From: Thalassobius sp002708925
GTDB lineage: Bacteria; Pseudomonadota; Alphaproteobacteria; Rhodobacterales; Rhodobacteraceae
Length of the DNA: 64,000 bases
Direction: 5' to 3'
Assembly: GCF_049803795.1 (NCBI RefSeq)
Contig: NZ_JBNAGJ010000001.1
Span: 372,001-436,000, forward strand
Position numbers and translations under genes: made by a program. The notes beneath the pieces are model-generated. The model did no database searches and was not told the origin of the DNA. It saw only the letters and a program-made list of their open reading frames with translations. Positions 49,773-59,934 of the stretch are shown one piece after another (positions within the stretch are counted from its first letter, which is position 1; every line of letters begins with the position of its first letter).

Positions 49773-50570
49773 ATGATCAAAACATTTCAAAGCCTTACGG
49801 ATGCCGAATCTCTTTCGGTTATCAATCGGATTGCCGCCGCCAAAACGGTGGAATGCGCCTGGAACCGGACCGTGCAGGCGCTGGGAAAGTTCGGTTTCGA
49901 ACGGGTGAACTATGGCTATACGCGCTACCGGGTGGGGCGCTCGATCGGGCCGGCGGACGATGCGTTTTTCCTGTCCACGCACTCGCCCCGGAAGGTGAAG
50001 GAATTCCACGACAGCGGGCTTTATCTGAAATCCGCCGATTTCCGCTGGGTGCGGGAAAATGTGGGGGCCTGCCCCTGGGACTGGACGCGCAAAGAGCGCG
50101 CTGCCGGACGGCTGAGCCCCGAGGAATGCGCCGCGATGGATGCTCTGGGCGCGGCGCGGCGGCGGGCGGGGTATTCGATCAGCTTTCCGGACGGGGCGCC
50201 GCGTTCAAAGGGCGCGATGGGGATGGGCTGTGCCGATGGCATCACCCAGGCGCAGGCCGACGCCCATTGGGCCGAACATGGGCAGAAAATCATGGCAATC
50301 GCGACGATGGGACATTTCAAGCTGTCGCAGCTGCCCCTGCCTGTGCCCGGCCTGCACCTGACCGAGCGCCAGCGCGAAATCCTGTGCTGGATCGCGGATG
50401 GCAAAACCTTGCAGGACATCACCGTGCTGACTGGGCTGGCGCTGTCCACGGTGGAAAAATACCTGCGCCGCGCCCGCGACGAACTGGGCGTGGAAACCAC
50501 GGCTCAGGCCGTGGTGAAGGCGGCGTTTCTGAACCAGTTGTTCACCAGCAGCTGGCAAAACTTACAGTGA
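49773..50570 (+). CDS. LuxR-family regulator with autoinducer-binding domain (solo)
   Basis: A 265-residue regulator. The first 160 residues fit the autoinducer-binding domain (CAWNRTVQALGKFGFERVNYGYTRYRVGR, KSADFRWVRENVGACPWDW, AGYSISFPDGAPRSKGAMGMG). The last 65 residues are a LuxR helix-turn-helix (LTERQREILCWIADGKTLQDITVLTGLALSTVEKYLRRARDELGV). No autoinducer synthase lies in the window, so it is a solo here. ATG 49743, ten codons upstream, is also possible but its AGGA touches the ATG. No clear lux box is visible in the divergent gap. Confidence 0.85.
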   Translation: MIKTFQSLTDAESLSVINRIAAAKTVECAWNRTVQALGKFGFERVNYGYTRYRVGRSIGPADDAFFLSTHSPRKVKEFHDSGLYLKSADFRWVRENVGACPWDWTRKERAAGRLSPEECAAMDALGAARRRAGYSISFPDGAPRSKGAMGMGCADGITQAQADAHWAEHGQKIMAIATMGHFKLSQLPLPVPGLHLTERQREILCWIADGKTLQDITVLTGLALSTVEKYLRRARDELGVETTAQAVVKAAFLNQLFTSSWQNLQ

Positions 50571-50812
50571 GGATTCCCGCACTGGCCGCGCGCCGGAATT
50601 GCGCAGATACCGGATTTGTTCCGTGAGTGCCCCGTGTCGCGTCGGCAGTGCGCAGCGGGAGGAACCGCAGCCTACCCCATATAGGCCGCAAATCCCAACG
50701 GGTCGGGCAGGGCATATTGGCTCTGCCCGTCCTCTGTTCAGCATGGCTTGTCTGCGGGGCCATCCTCTTCTAAACCCCATAGGAACCGCCAATTTCCCAA
50801 AGGGGCCACTTC

Positions 50813-52165
50813 ATGCGTCTGTCGCGCTATTTCCTGCCTGTTTTGAAAGAAAACCCATCCGAGGCGCAGATCGTCAGCCACCGCCTGATGCTGCGCGCCG
50901 GCATGATCAAGCAACAGTCCGCCGGAATCTATTCCTGGCTGCCCCTGGGCTTCAGGGTGCTGCGCAAGCTGGAAAACATCGTGCACGAAGAACAGATCCG
51001 CGCGGGCCATATTCCGATGCTGATGCCGACGCTGCAATCGGCCGATCTGTGGCGCGAATCCGGCCGCTATGATGATTACGGCGAGGAAATGCTGCGCATC
51101 ACCGACCGTCACAATCGCGACATGCTGTTCGGCCCCACCAACGAGGAAATGATCACCGACATTTTCCGCAGCCACGTCGGCAGCTACAAAGACCTGCCGA
51201 TGACGCTCTATCATATCCAGTGGAAATTCCGCGATGAAATCCGCCCCCGTTTCGGCGTGATGCGCGGCCGCGAATTCCTGATGAAAGACGGCTATAACTT
51301 CGACCTCACCAAAGAGGACGCGCTGCACGCCTATAACCGCCACCTGGTCAGCTACCTGCGCACCTATGAACGCATGGGGCTTCAGGCGATCCCGATGCGC
51401 GCCGATGGCGGCCCGATTGGGGGCGACTATACCCACGAATTCCTGGTGCTGGCCGAAACCGGCGAATCCGAGGTCTTCTATGACAGCGCCGTCACCGACC
51501 TGACTTTTGGTGATCGGGACATCGACTATGACGATGTGGCGCAATGCCAGTCGATTCTGGAAGAATTCACCACCAAATACGCCCGCACCGACGAAACCCA
51601 TGACGCGGCGCTGTTCGCTGAAATCCCCCAGGACCGCCAGCGCACCGCCCGCGGCATCGAGGTGGGGCAGATCTTCTATTTCGGCACCAAATATTCCGAA
51701 CCCATGGGCGCAACCGTCCAGGGCCCCGATGGCAAACCCACCCCCGTCCACATGGGCAGCCACGGCATCGGTGTCTCGCGCCTCATTGGCGCCATCATCG
51801 AGGCCAGCCACGACGATAACGGCATCATCTGGCCCGAAGGCGTGACCCCCTTCCACGTCGGCATCGTTAACCTCAAACAAGGCGACACCGAAGCCGATGC
51901 CGCCTGCGAGGCGCTCTATAACAGCTTCACCGCCCTCGGGCTCGATCCGCTCTATGACGATCGCAAGGAACGCGCCGGCGGCAAATTCGCCACAATGGAT
52001 CTGATCGGCCTGCCCTGGCGCATCACCGTCGGCCCGCGCGGGCTGAAAAACGGCGTGGTGGAACTCACTTGCCGCCGGACCGGCACCTCCCAGGAACTCC
52101 CGCCCGAACAGGCCATCGAAAAAGTCGCGCAAATCTACGCCCCCCACCGGGTGCACGGGCTCTGA
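50813..52165 (+). CDS. proS: proline--tRNA ligase
   Basis: A 450-residue class II aminoacyl-tRNA synthetase. Motif 1 and 2 regions are visible in RLMLRAGMIKQQSAGIYSWLPLG and QWKFRDEIRPRFGVMRGREFLMKDGY, and motif 3 in HMGSHGIGVSRLIGAIIEA. The large editing insertion found in E. coli ProRS between motifs 2 and 3 is missing, which is the rule in alphaproteobacteria and implies that mischarged Ala-tRNA(Pro) is cleared by separate proteins. The C-terminal anticodon-binding domain ends HRVHGL. The second half shows an unusual frequency of CTC leucine codons. AAGGGG precedes ATG 50813. Confidence 0.95.
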   Translation: MRLSRYFLPVLKENPSEAQIVSHRLMLRAGMIKQQSAGIYSWLPLGFRVLRKLENIVHEEQIRAGHIPMLMPTLQSADLWRESGRYDDYGEEMLRITDRHNRDMLFGPTNEEMITDIFRSHVGSYKDLPMTLYHIQWKFRDEIRPRFGVMRGREFLMKDGYNFDLTKEDALHAYNRHLVSYLRTYERMGLQAIPMRADGGPIGGDYTHEFLVLAETGESEVFYDSAVTDLTFGDRDIDYDDVAQCQSILEEFTTKYARTDETHDAALFAEIPQDRQRTARGIEVGQIFYFGTKYSEPMGATVQGPDGKPTPVHMGSHGIGVSRLIGAIIEASHDDNGIIWPEGVTPFHVGIVNLKQGDTEADAACEALYNSFTALGLDPLYDDRKERAGGKFATMDLIGLPWRITVGPRGLKNGVVELTCRRTGTSQELPPEQAIEKVAQIYAPHRVHGL

Positions 52166-52180
52166 CAGCCCCCCATTCCG

Positions 52181-52203
52181 CTTCTTTCTGATCAAAATAC
52201 TCC
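52181..52203 (-). repeat. dispersed intergenic element, copy after proS
   Basis: Read on the minus strand it is GGAGTATTT-TGATCAGAAAGAAG, matching the element after pccB at all but two spacer bases. It starts 16 bp after the proS stop codon. Confidence 0.55.
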
Positions 52204-52283
52204 TGCTCGCCCCTTCGGTTCACACACCGCTGGGGGCGGGCGTATTTCAGTGCTATACTGCCCCAAACAAACGGGGCCAGAGC

Positions 52284-52793
52284 ATGATCCTCAAAGCCAT
52301 CACACTCGCCGGCGGGCTGGCCGGGGCAGGCGCTGCTGCGCAATTTCCCGAGTTTTCTCAACAATATACCCAACGTCTGGGCGGTGCCGTGGATGCCCTG
52401 GCTGCGGTGGTGCAGGATTTCGACGCCTCGGCTCAGGCCAGCGGGCTTAGCCGGGATCAGGCGCTGGCGCAGATGGTCGGTTCCGAATTCGTCACCCACC
52501 GTCGCATGGATATGGAGCACGTTTTCACCCGCCATGCGCAGCTTTCGGCCGATCTGCAAACGCTGCAATCGGCGGGGCCCTTCATGAGGGCCTATCACGC
52601 CGCCCGGTTCAACGATGCGCAAACCGCCGCGCGCACCTGGCAGGCCTATCGGCCAGCTATTCCCACCAATTTCGCCGGGGCCAGTTTTGGCGCTTTGGGC
52701 TTTCTGGCGGGGCTGACCCTGACCGCAGCGCTGATGTCGGGGCTGGGCTGGCCCTTTCGCGCGTTGCGCAGGGCGCGCGAACAGGCGGCTTGA
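52284..52793 (+). CDS. DUF2937-family membrane protein
   Basis: A 169-residue protein. The opening ILKAITLAGGLAGAGAAAQFPEFSQQYTQRLGGAVDAL is that of DUF2937, and a membrane helix lies near the C-terminus (about 140-158, FGALGFLAGLTLTAALMSGL). The family has no known function; the FPEFSQQYTQRL stretch is its most conserved part. A TATACT-like -10 box lies at about 52253. It is 51 bp upstream of lolC on the same strand. Confidence 0.8.
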   Translation: MILKAITLAGGLAGAGAAAQFPEFSQQYTQRLGGAVDALAAVVQDFDASAQASGLSRDQALAQMVGSEFVTHRRMDMEHVFTRHAQLSADLQTLQSAGPFMRAYHAARFNDAQTAARTWQAYRPAIPTNFAGASFGALGFLAGLTLTAALMSGLGWPFRALRRAREQAA

Positions 52794-52844
52794 CCTTCGC
52801 CCGTTGCTCGCTCAGTTAGATGCAAGCCAGTCAAAGGACACCAC

Positions 52845-54131
52845 ATGAGCACCACCGCCCCCTTTGCGCGTTTCGAATGGATGATCGCCTGGCGTTACCT
52901 GCGCGCCCGCCGGGCCGAGGGCGGCGTCAGCGTCATGACCTGGATCAGCCTGATCGGCATCACTCTGGCCGTATTCGCGCTGATCGCCACGCTGGCGGTG
53001 CGCTCGGGGTTTCGGGCCGAGTTCGTGGACACGATCCTAGGGGCCAATGCGCATGTGACGGTCTATTCGGTGGGCCGCGTGGATCCGCAAACCGGCCAGA
53101 TCGACCGCACTTTGCCCGACTATGCCCAGATGGCCCAGGATGTGCGTGCGGTGCCGGGCGTGACCCGTGTGGCGCCTCTGGTCAAAGGCCAGGTCATGGC
53201 CAGCGCCCGCGCCCGCAACGCCGGGGTCGAGGTGTTCGGCATCGCCTTTGAGGATTTGCAGACCATCCCGCGGGTGGCCAATCCTCAGGACTATGCGGGC
53301 AATATTCAGGATTTCCCCCATGGGATCGCCATTGGCTCGGGGGTGGCGCGGGAATTGGGTGTCAGCGTGGGCGATAAGGTGAAGCTGATCTCGCCCAACG
53401 GGGTGAAAACCGCCTTCGGCACCAGCCCGCGCGTGGTGGCCTATGACGTGACCTATATCTTCACCGCCGGGCGCTATGATATTGACCGCACCCGCGTCTA
53501 CATGCCGTTTCAGGCCGCGCAGGGGTTTTTCAACCGCGAGGGCGCGGCGGATGAGCTGGAGGTCATGGTGCGCGACCCTGAAAACGTAGACGATCTGGCG
53601 CTGGACCTGCTGCGCGCCAGCGGCGAACGCGGGCAAATCTGGACGTGGCGCGATGCCTCGGGCGGGTTTCTGCGCGCGCTAGAGATCGAGGATAACGTGA
53701 TGTTCGTGATCCTGTCGATCCTGGTGCTGATTGCCTCGATGAACATTGTGTCGGGGCTGATCATGCTGGTGAAAAACAAGGGCCGCGACATCGGCATCCT
53801 GCGCACCATGGGCCTGACCGAGGGCGCGGTGCTGCGCGTGTTTTTCATATGCGGGGCCTTCACTGGCGTCATCGGCACGGTGATGGGGGTCATTCTGGGC
53901 TGCCTGTTCGCCATCTATATCGACCCGATTTTCAGCTTTGTGAACTATGTTGCGGGGGGCGGCGTGTGGGATCCGTCGGTGCGCGGGATTTACAATCTGC
54001 CGGCGCAATTGCGGCTGGGGGATGTGGTCTCGGCCGTGGGGCTGTCGCTGTCGCTCAGCTTTGTCGTGACGATCTTTCCGGCCCGGCGCGCGGCCCGCAT
54101 GAACCCGGTGGAGGCGCTGCGTTATGAATAA
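52845..54131 (+). CDS. lolC: lipoprotein-releasing ABC transporter permease, LolC/E type
   Basis: A 428-residue inner-membrane protein. Four helices: one at about 30-50, then three after residue 280 in an FtsX-like domain (NVMFVILSILVLIASMNIVSGLIMLVKNKGRDIGILRTMG). The large periplasmic domain lies between. The start FARFEWMIAWRYLRARRAEGGVSVMTWISLIGI is characteristic of Lol permeases. With LolD it extracts outer-membrane lipoproteins for transfer to LolA. A single LolC/E-type gene suggests a homodimeric permease, as in other alphaproteobacteria. It overlaps lolD by eight bases. Confidence 0.92.
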   Translation: MSTTAPFARFEWMIAWRYLRARRAEGGVSVMTWISLIGITLAVFALIATLAVRSGFRAEFVDTILGANAHVTVYSVGRVDPQTGQIDRTLPDYAQMAQDVRAVPGVTRVAPLVKGQVMASARARNAGVEVFGIAFEDLQTIPRVANPQDYAGNIQDFPHGIAIGSGVARELGVSVGDKVKLISPNGVKTAFGTSPRVVAYDVTYIFTAGRYDIDRTRVYMPFQAAQGFFNREGAADELEVMVRDPENVDDLALDLLRASGERGQIWTWRDASGGFLRALEIEDNVMFVILSILVLIASMNIVSGLIMLVKNKGRDIGILRTMGLTEGAVLRVFFICGAFTGVIGTVMGVILGCLFAIYIDPIFSFVNYVAGGGVWDPSVRGIYNLPAQLRLGDVVSAVGLSLSLSFVVTIFPARRAARMNPVEALRYE

Positions 54132-54807
54132 TCCCGTGCTGGAGCTGAAAGGCGTCGCCAAGACCTATAACAAGGACCGGCCCAATGCGGTGCAGGTGCT
54201 GCAATCCATTGATCTGACTGTACAAACCGGCGAGGCCGTGGCGCTGGTTGCGCCCTCGGGGGCGGGGAAATCCACACTGCTGCATATCGCCGGTCTGCTG
54301 GATGTGCCCGATGCAGGGGAGGTGCGGATTTGCGGGCAGGATATGCGGGGGCTCTCGGATCGCAGGCGCACGGCGGTGCGGCGGCAGGACGTGGGGTTTG
54401 TCTATCAATTCCACCATCTGCTGCCGGAATTCACCGCGCTGGAAAACGTGATGCTGCCGCAATTGGCCAATGGGATCAGCCGGGCCGAGGCTCAGGCGCG
54501 GGCGGCCGATTTGCTGTGCCGGGTCGGGGTAGAAGCGCGGGCCGATCACCGCCCCGCAGCCCTGTCCGGAGGCGAGCAGCAGCGCGTGGCCCTGTGCCGG
54601 GCGCTGGCGAATGAACCGCGCCTTTTGCTGGCGGACGAGCCCACGGGGAATCTGGATCCCGAAACCTCGGATCAGGTGTTTGACGCGCTGATGGCGCTGG
54701 TGCGGAGGACCGGGCTCAGCGCGGTCATCGCCACGCATAACCTGGAACTGGCCGCCCGGATGGACCGGGTGCTGCGGATGGAGAAGGGCGTGCTGACGCC
54801 AGCTTAG
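54124..54807 (+). CDS. lolD: lipoprotein-releasing ABC transporter ATP-binding protein
   Basis: A 227-residue ABC ATPase. Walker A reads APSGAGKST, with Ala where the first Gly of the loop usually stands; I recall this form in related LolD proteins, so it is probably functional. The Q-loop region VGFVYQFHHLLPEFTALENV contains the LolD motif, followed by the signature LSGGEQQRVALCRAL and Walker B LLLADEPTGNLDP. It is encoded with lolC and overlaps it by eight bases; its 3' end overlaps the convergent YdcZ-type gene by four. Confidence 0.92.
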   Translation: MNNPVLELKGVAKTYNKDRPNAVQVLQSIDLTVQTGEAVALVAPSGAGKSTLLHIAGLLDVPDAGEVRICGQDMRGLSDRRRTAVRRQDVGFVYQFHHLLPEFTALENVMLPQLANGISRAEAQARAADLLCRVGVEARADHRPAALSGGEQQRVALCRALANEPRLLLADEPTGNLDPETSDQVFDALMALVRRTGLSAVIATHNLELAARMDRVLRMEKGVLTPA

Positions 54808-55247
54808 GCCTTCTGTGCCATATAGACGCCTGCCGACATCAGCGCGATTCCGATGGCGCGATTCAGGCTCAGCGGGTTAAGCCGTGCGCCGAACAGGCCG
54901 AAATGGTCAATCGCGGCGGCGCTGATCAACTGCCCCAGCAGCACGAAAAACACCGCATTCCCGACCCCGAATTTCGGCGCCACAAAGGTGACGGACAGCA
55001 CATAGAACAGCACGAACAGCCCGGCCAGGAACAAATGTTTGGGCGCGTCCCAGGCCTTGGTCAGCGGCTCGGTGCCATGCAGCAGCAAGATGACGATGCT
55101 GCCGGTGAACGCCACGCAAAACAGGATCGAGGCCGCTGCAACGGGCGATCCGATCCGGGTGCCCAGGGCAGCGTTCAAAGCGGCCAGCAGCGGAATGCCG
55201 ATCCCGGCGGCCAGCATGGTCAGAGCATAAGCGGTGGTGGGGGGCAT
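54804..55247 (-). CDS. YdcZ (DUF606)-family DMT transporter
   Basis: A 147-residue inner-membrane protein with five predicted helices. LAAGIGIPLLAALNAALGTRIGSPVAAASILFCVAFTGS and GQLISAAAIDHFGLFG are the DUF606 signatures. It is half the size of ten-helix DMT proteins and is expected to work as a dimer. Substrate unknown. It is 10 bp downstream of the thioesterase gene on the same strand, so they are probably co-transcribed. Confidence 0.85.
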   Translation of the reverse strand: MPPTTAYALTMLAAGIGIPLLAALNAALGTRIGSPVAAASILFCVAFTGSIVILLLHGTEPLTKAWDAPKHLFLAGLFVLFYVLSVTFVAPKFGVGNAVFFVLLGQLISAAAIDHFGLFGARLNPLSLNRAIGIALMSAGVYMAQKA

Positions 55248-55257
55248 GGGGGCTCCT

Positions 55258-55668
55258 TCAGGGGCAGAAAAACGTGGCGGTGGCAGTGGCGACGGGCTTG
55301 TCCAATGGCAGGGCGGTCATCGTAGCCTGGGCAAAGATCAGCGATTTCCCCGCCCGTACGATCCGTGCATCGCAGCGGATCGTCTCGCCCACGCCGGGCC
55401 GCAGGAACTGCGTGTCCAGATTGGTGGTGGCCACAGGGGTCAGCTGCCCGAAATGGCCCATGCAGGCGATCACCATCGACGTGTCGGCCATCGCTGCCAG
55501 CGCCTGACCCGACACAATGCCATCCATCCGCGCCAGCTGATCGGTGTTGGGCATGGTCAGCACCGCGTGATCCGGCCCGATGCCCTGAACCGTCAGGTCC
55601 AGCGCCTTGACCCAGGGCGCAAAGCCTTGCTCCAGAAACGCCTGCGCGTCTTCGGGTGTCAGCGTCAT
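55258..55668 (-). CDS. PaaI-family hotdog thioesterase
   Basis: A 136-residue hotdog-fold acyl-CoA thioesterase. The central helix and active-site region are NTDQLARMDGIVSGQALAAMADTSMVIAC, and the strands TNLDTQFLRPGVGETIRCDARIVRAGKSL and ATATFFCP complete the fold. ATG 55668 has GGAGGAAA upstream. The frame extends further but without similarity. The acyl substrate is unknown. It is divergent from a cytochrome c pair across 136 bp. Confidence 0.82.
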   Translation of the reverse strand: MTLTPEDAQAFLEQGFAPWVKALDLTVQGIGPDHAVLTMPNTDQLARMDGIVSGQALAAMADTSMVIACMGHFGQLTPVATTNLDTQFLRPGVGETIRCDARIVRAGKSLIFAQATMTALPLDKPVATATATFFCP

Positions 55669-55732
55669 GTTTTCCTCCCTCGCTGGGGGCAGCATGGCGA
55701 AGCGGCTGGCGTTTGTCACGCGCCTTTGGGCC

Positions 55733-55746
55733 ATGACACGGATCAA
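55733..55746. promoter_or_regulatory. degenerate FNR-type site in front of the cytochrome c genes
   Basis: ATGAC-ACGG-ATCAA has a perfect right half-site and a left half-site with two differences from TTGAT. It lies 58 bp before the first cytochrome start, where an oxygen-responsive activator could bind. The assignment is tentative. Confidence 0.3.
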
Positions 55747-55804
55747 AGCCGGGCGGCGCGCGCTGTGCGACGATGCGCTGAAGGGCCGCAAAAGGAGGAA
55801 CATC

Positions 55805-56203
55805 ATGAAGACGTTTATTCTCGCTGGGTTGATGGCACTGGGCGCGGGCGGCGCGGTGCAGGCGCAGGATGCCGGAGAGGGGCAGGCGCTGTATCTGAAA
55901 CATTGCGCCACCTGCCACGGGTTGCTGGCGGGCGGGGACGGGCCGATGGCGCCTGCTCTGGTGGTGCAGCCCAAGGATCTGACGCAGCTGCGGGCGGACA
56001 ATGGCGGGGTTTTCCCGCTGGTGCGCGTGGTGCGCCGCATTGATGGGCGTGATCCGCTGGTCAGCCACGGCAGCGCGATGCCTGTTTACGGTGAGTTCTT
56101 CGAAGGAGACGATACGGCCTTGAAGACCGAGGCCGGACAGCCCATTCTGGTGGGGCGGGCGATTGCCGACCTGGTGATCTACCTGCAAGGCATTCAGAAA
56201 TAG
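55805..56203 (+). CDS. periplasmic cytochrome c
   Basis: A 132-residue secreted c-type cytochrome. The signal peptide ends GGAVQAQDA. The haem-binding motif is CATCH at about residues 35-39, and the axial methionine is probably in SAMPVYGEFF. The end DLVIYLQGIQK is the usual last helix. AAAGGAGG precedes ATG 55805. It is nine bases upstream of a second cytochrome on the same strand and is similar to it in length and in the DLxxL/GGVFP pattern, suggesting an old duplication. Confidence 0.87.
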   Translation: MKTFILAGLMALGAGGAVQAQDAGEGQALYLKHCATCHGLLAGGDGPMAPALVVQPKDLTQLRADNGGVFPLVRVVRRIDGRDPLVSHGSAMPVYGEFFEGDDTALKTEAGQPILVGRAIADLVIYLQGIQK

Positions 56204-56212
56204 GAGCCTCCC

Positions 56213-56614
56213 ATGCACAAAACGCTGATGATCCTGCCCCTTGTGGCGCTTGGTGCCTGCGTGGCTCGGGACATGCCCGAACCCTCCGAGGGGCAGAAGC
56301 TCTATGTTGAAAATTGCGCGATGTGCCATGGGCTTAGCGGTCAGGGCGATGGGGATTTGGCGCAGGATATGACGCCAGCCCCGGCGGACCTGACGGGCAT
56401 CACGCGCGCGGCCGGAGGCGTCTTTCCCACCGCGCAGGTGCTGTCGCAGATTGATGGCTATACCCGGATGCAGGGGCGCGATCAGATCATGCCCGAGTAC
56501 GGGGCGCTGCTCAGTGGGGATACGGTGCCTGTGCAGCTGCAGGACGGAGAGTTCTCGCCCGTGCCGCGGCCCTTGGCGGCGCTGGTCACCTATCTGGAAA
56601 CCATCCAGCGCTAA
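56213..56614 (+). CDS. lipoprotein cytochrome c
   Basis: A 133-residue cytochrome. The start MHKTLMILPLVALGAC ends in lipobox LGAC, so the protein is likely lipid-anchored. The haem motif is CAMCHG near residue 40, the probable methionine ligand in DQIMPEYG, and the end LAALVTYLETIQR is the last helix. It follows the soluble cytochrome by nine bases; the anchored and soluble pair could shuttle electrons between a membrane dehydrogenase and an oxidase. Its stop overlaps the convergent HEXXH gene by four bases. Confidence 0.85.
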   Translation: MHKTLMILPLVALGACVARDMPEPSEGQKLYVENCAMCHGLSGQGDGDLAQDMTPAPADLTGITRAAGGVFPTAQVLSQIDGYTRMQGRDQIMPEYGALLSGDTVPVQLQDGEFSPVPRPLAALVTYLETIQR

Positions 56615-57291
56615 CTGCAAATCCCGCGCTGTTTGGCCCCTTTCCAGGGGACGAAGGCGTGGTCTTTGACCAGGCTGTCGATCCGCGCCAGCGGCATTTC
56701 CCGTGCGATCATCCCATGCAGCCGCTGCGTACGCGGGGCCTGCGGCGCCAGGGCGCGACAGCAGACGTATTCCTCGACGATTGCGGCCTGTTGCTCGTAG
56801 GGGAAGGACAGGAATTCCGGCTGGCTGTCCAGATCGAACAGATAGGGATCATGGCCGGGCTTATGCTCGGACGCGGCCTTGAGAGGGTGGTACCCGGTGC
56901 GGTCGCGATTCTGCCATTGCCAGATATGCGTCATCTCATGCGCGAACAGCATCAGAGCATAGAGATTCCCGCGCCCCTGCACCGCATAGCCATAGTCGGG
57001 CAGGAACATGTCCTTGCGGAAAAACACCTTGTTGAACACGGCAATCGCGCCGGGCGAGGTGGTGAAATATTCCTCTTTCGGCGGGGGAAAGACGCGCTCC
57101 ATGCAGGTGACGCGCGGGCGGGTCTGATAGCGCACGGTAAAGGCGCGGGCCATGTGGCCGTTCACGAACCGCACCTTCTGCGTGTCAATCTGCGGGCCGA
57201 ACAGCGTGTCGGCAAAGGCGATCTCATTCGGGGTCAGCGGCCGCCCGCAGCCGCCCAGGATCACGAAAATCAGTAAACAAACGCGCCACAT
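56611..57291 (-). CDS. lipoprotein with a HEXXH zinc-binding motif
   Basis: A 226-residue exported protein. Starting at Met 57291 it reads MWRVCLLIFVILGGC, a lipobox at Cys15; an upstream in-frame start at 57339 would spoil the signal. Near residue 112 it has LFAHEMTHIWQWQN, an HEXXH motif, and a downstream acidic segment AAIVEEYVCCRAL could give the third ligand, as in zincins. The loop PNEIAFADTLFG and TMCMERVFPPP-like region are not known to me. A peptidase role is plausible but unproven. It overlaps the cytochrome gene by four bases. Confidence 0.7.
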   Translation of the reverse strand: MWRVCLLIFVILGGCGRPLTPNEIAFADTLFGPQIDTQKVRFVNGHMARAFTVRYQTRPRVTCMERVFPPPKEEYFTTSPGAIAVFNKVFFRKDMFLPDYGYAVQGRGNLYALMLFAHEMTHIWQWQNRDRTGYHPLKAASEHKPGHDPYLFDLDSQPEFLSFPYEQQAAIVEEYVCCRALAPQAPRTQRLHGMIAREMPLARIDSLVKDHAFVPWKGAKQRGICS

Positions 57292-57343
57292 GCGGGGAGT
57301 AGGCCATGCAGGGCAGGGCATTGGCAAGGGGCGGGGCAAAAGA

Positions 57344-57373
57344 AAACGCCCACCCCGGAAGGGGCGGGCGTTT
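57344..57373 (-). terminator. intrinsic terminator of icd
   Basis: AAACGCCC-A-CCCC (57344-57356) pairs with GGGG-C-GGGCGTTT (57361-57373). On the minus strand the stem is followed by TTTTCTTTT, 20 bp after the icd stop codon. Confidence 0.85.
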
Positions 57374-57393
57374 CGGTGATCTTCGGGCCGGGT

Positions 57394-59607
<2,214 letters not shown>

Positions 59608-59934
59608 TTTTCTACCTTTCTTTCTTTTGGTAGCTAAGATGTGAGCCAGGGCGGCAGCGCCGCATCCCTAAGGTCAGCCCGCAGCGGATGCGCAGGCGAG
59701 GTGTTCCACGTTTCCCATAGAGGAACAGCCGCCAAAGATCAATTCGCCAATAAGATTTCGGCGGGGATTTCGACGTGGAAGAGTGACGCAGGCCCGCCGC
59801 GTGGACGAGCCAATAAAAAAGGACAGAGCCGAAGCTCTGCCCTGATGGTGCTGAAAATGTGGTGTTGCAAAGGGTGCTGAAAATCGCTGGCCCCACCGGC
59901 GCGGGCTTGGCCATAGCGGGCCGATGCCCTGCCG
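59608..59934. other. icd upstream region with inverted repeats
   Basis: A 327-bp stretch with no supported gene. TTCCACGT (59704-59711) and ACGTGGAA (59773-59780) form a perfect 8-bp inverted repeat enclosing CCGCC/GGCGG, so a long hairpin is possible in the leader or promoter of icd. The right part holds the terminator of the micro-gene at 59935-60066. Confidence 0.45.
59812..59842 (-). terminator. intrinsic terminator of the leftward micro-gene
   Basis: On the minus strand GG-CAGAGC, the very stable TTCG loop, and GCTCTG-CC are followed by TTTTTTATT. This ends a short leftward transcript about 92 bp after the 43-codon frame and 205 bp before icd. Confidence 0.8.
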
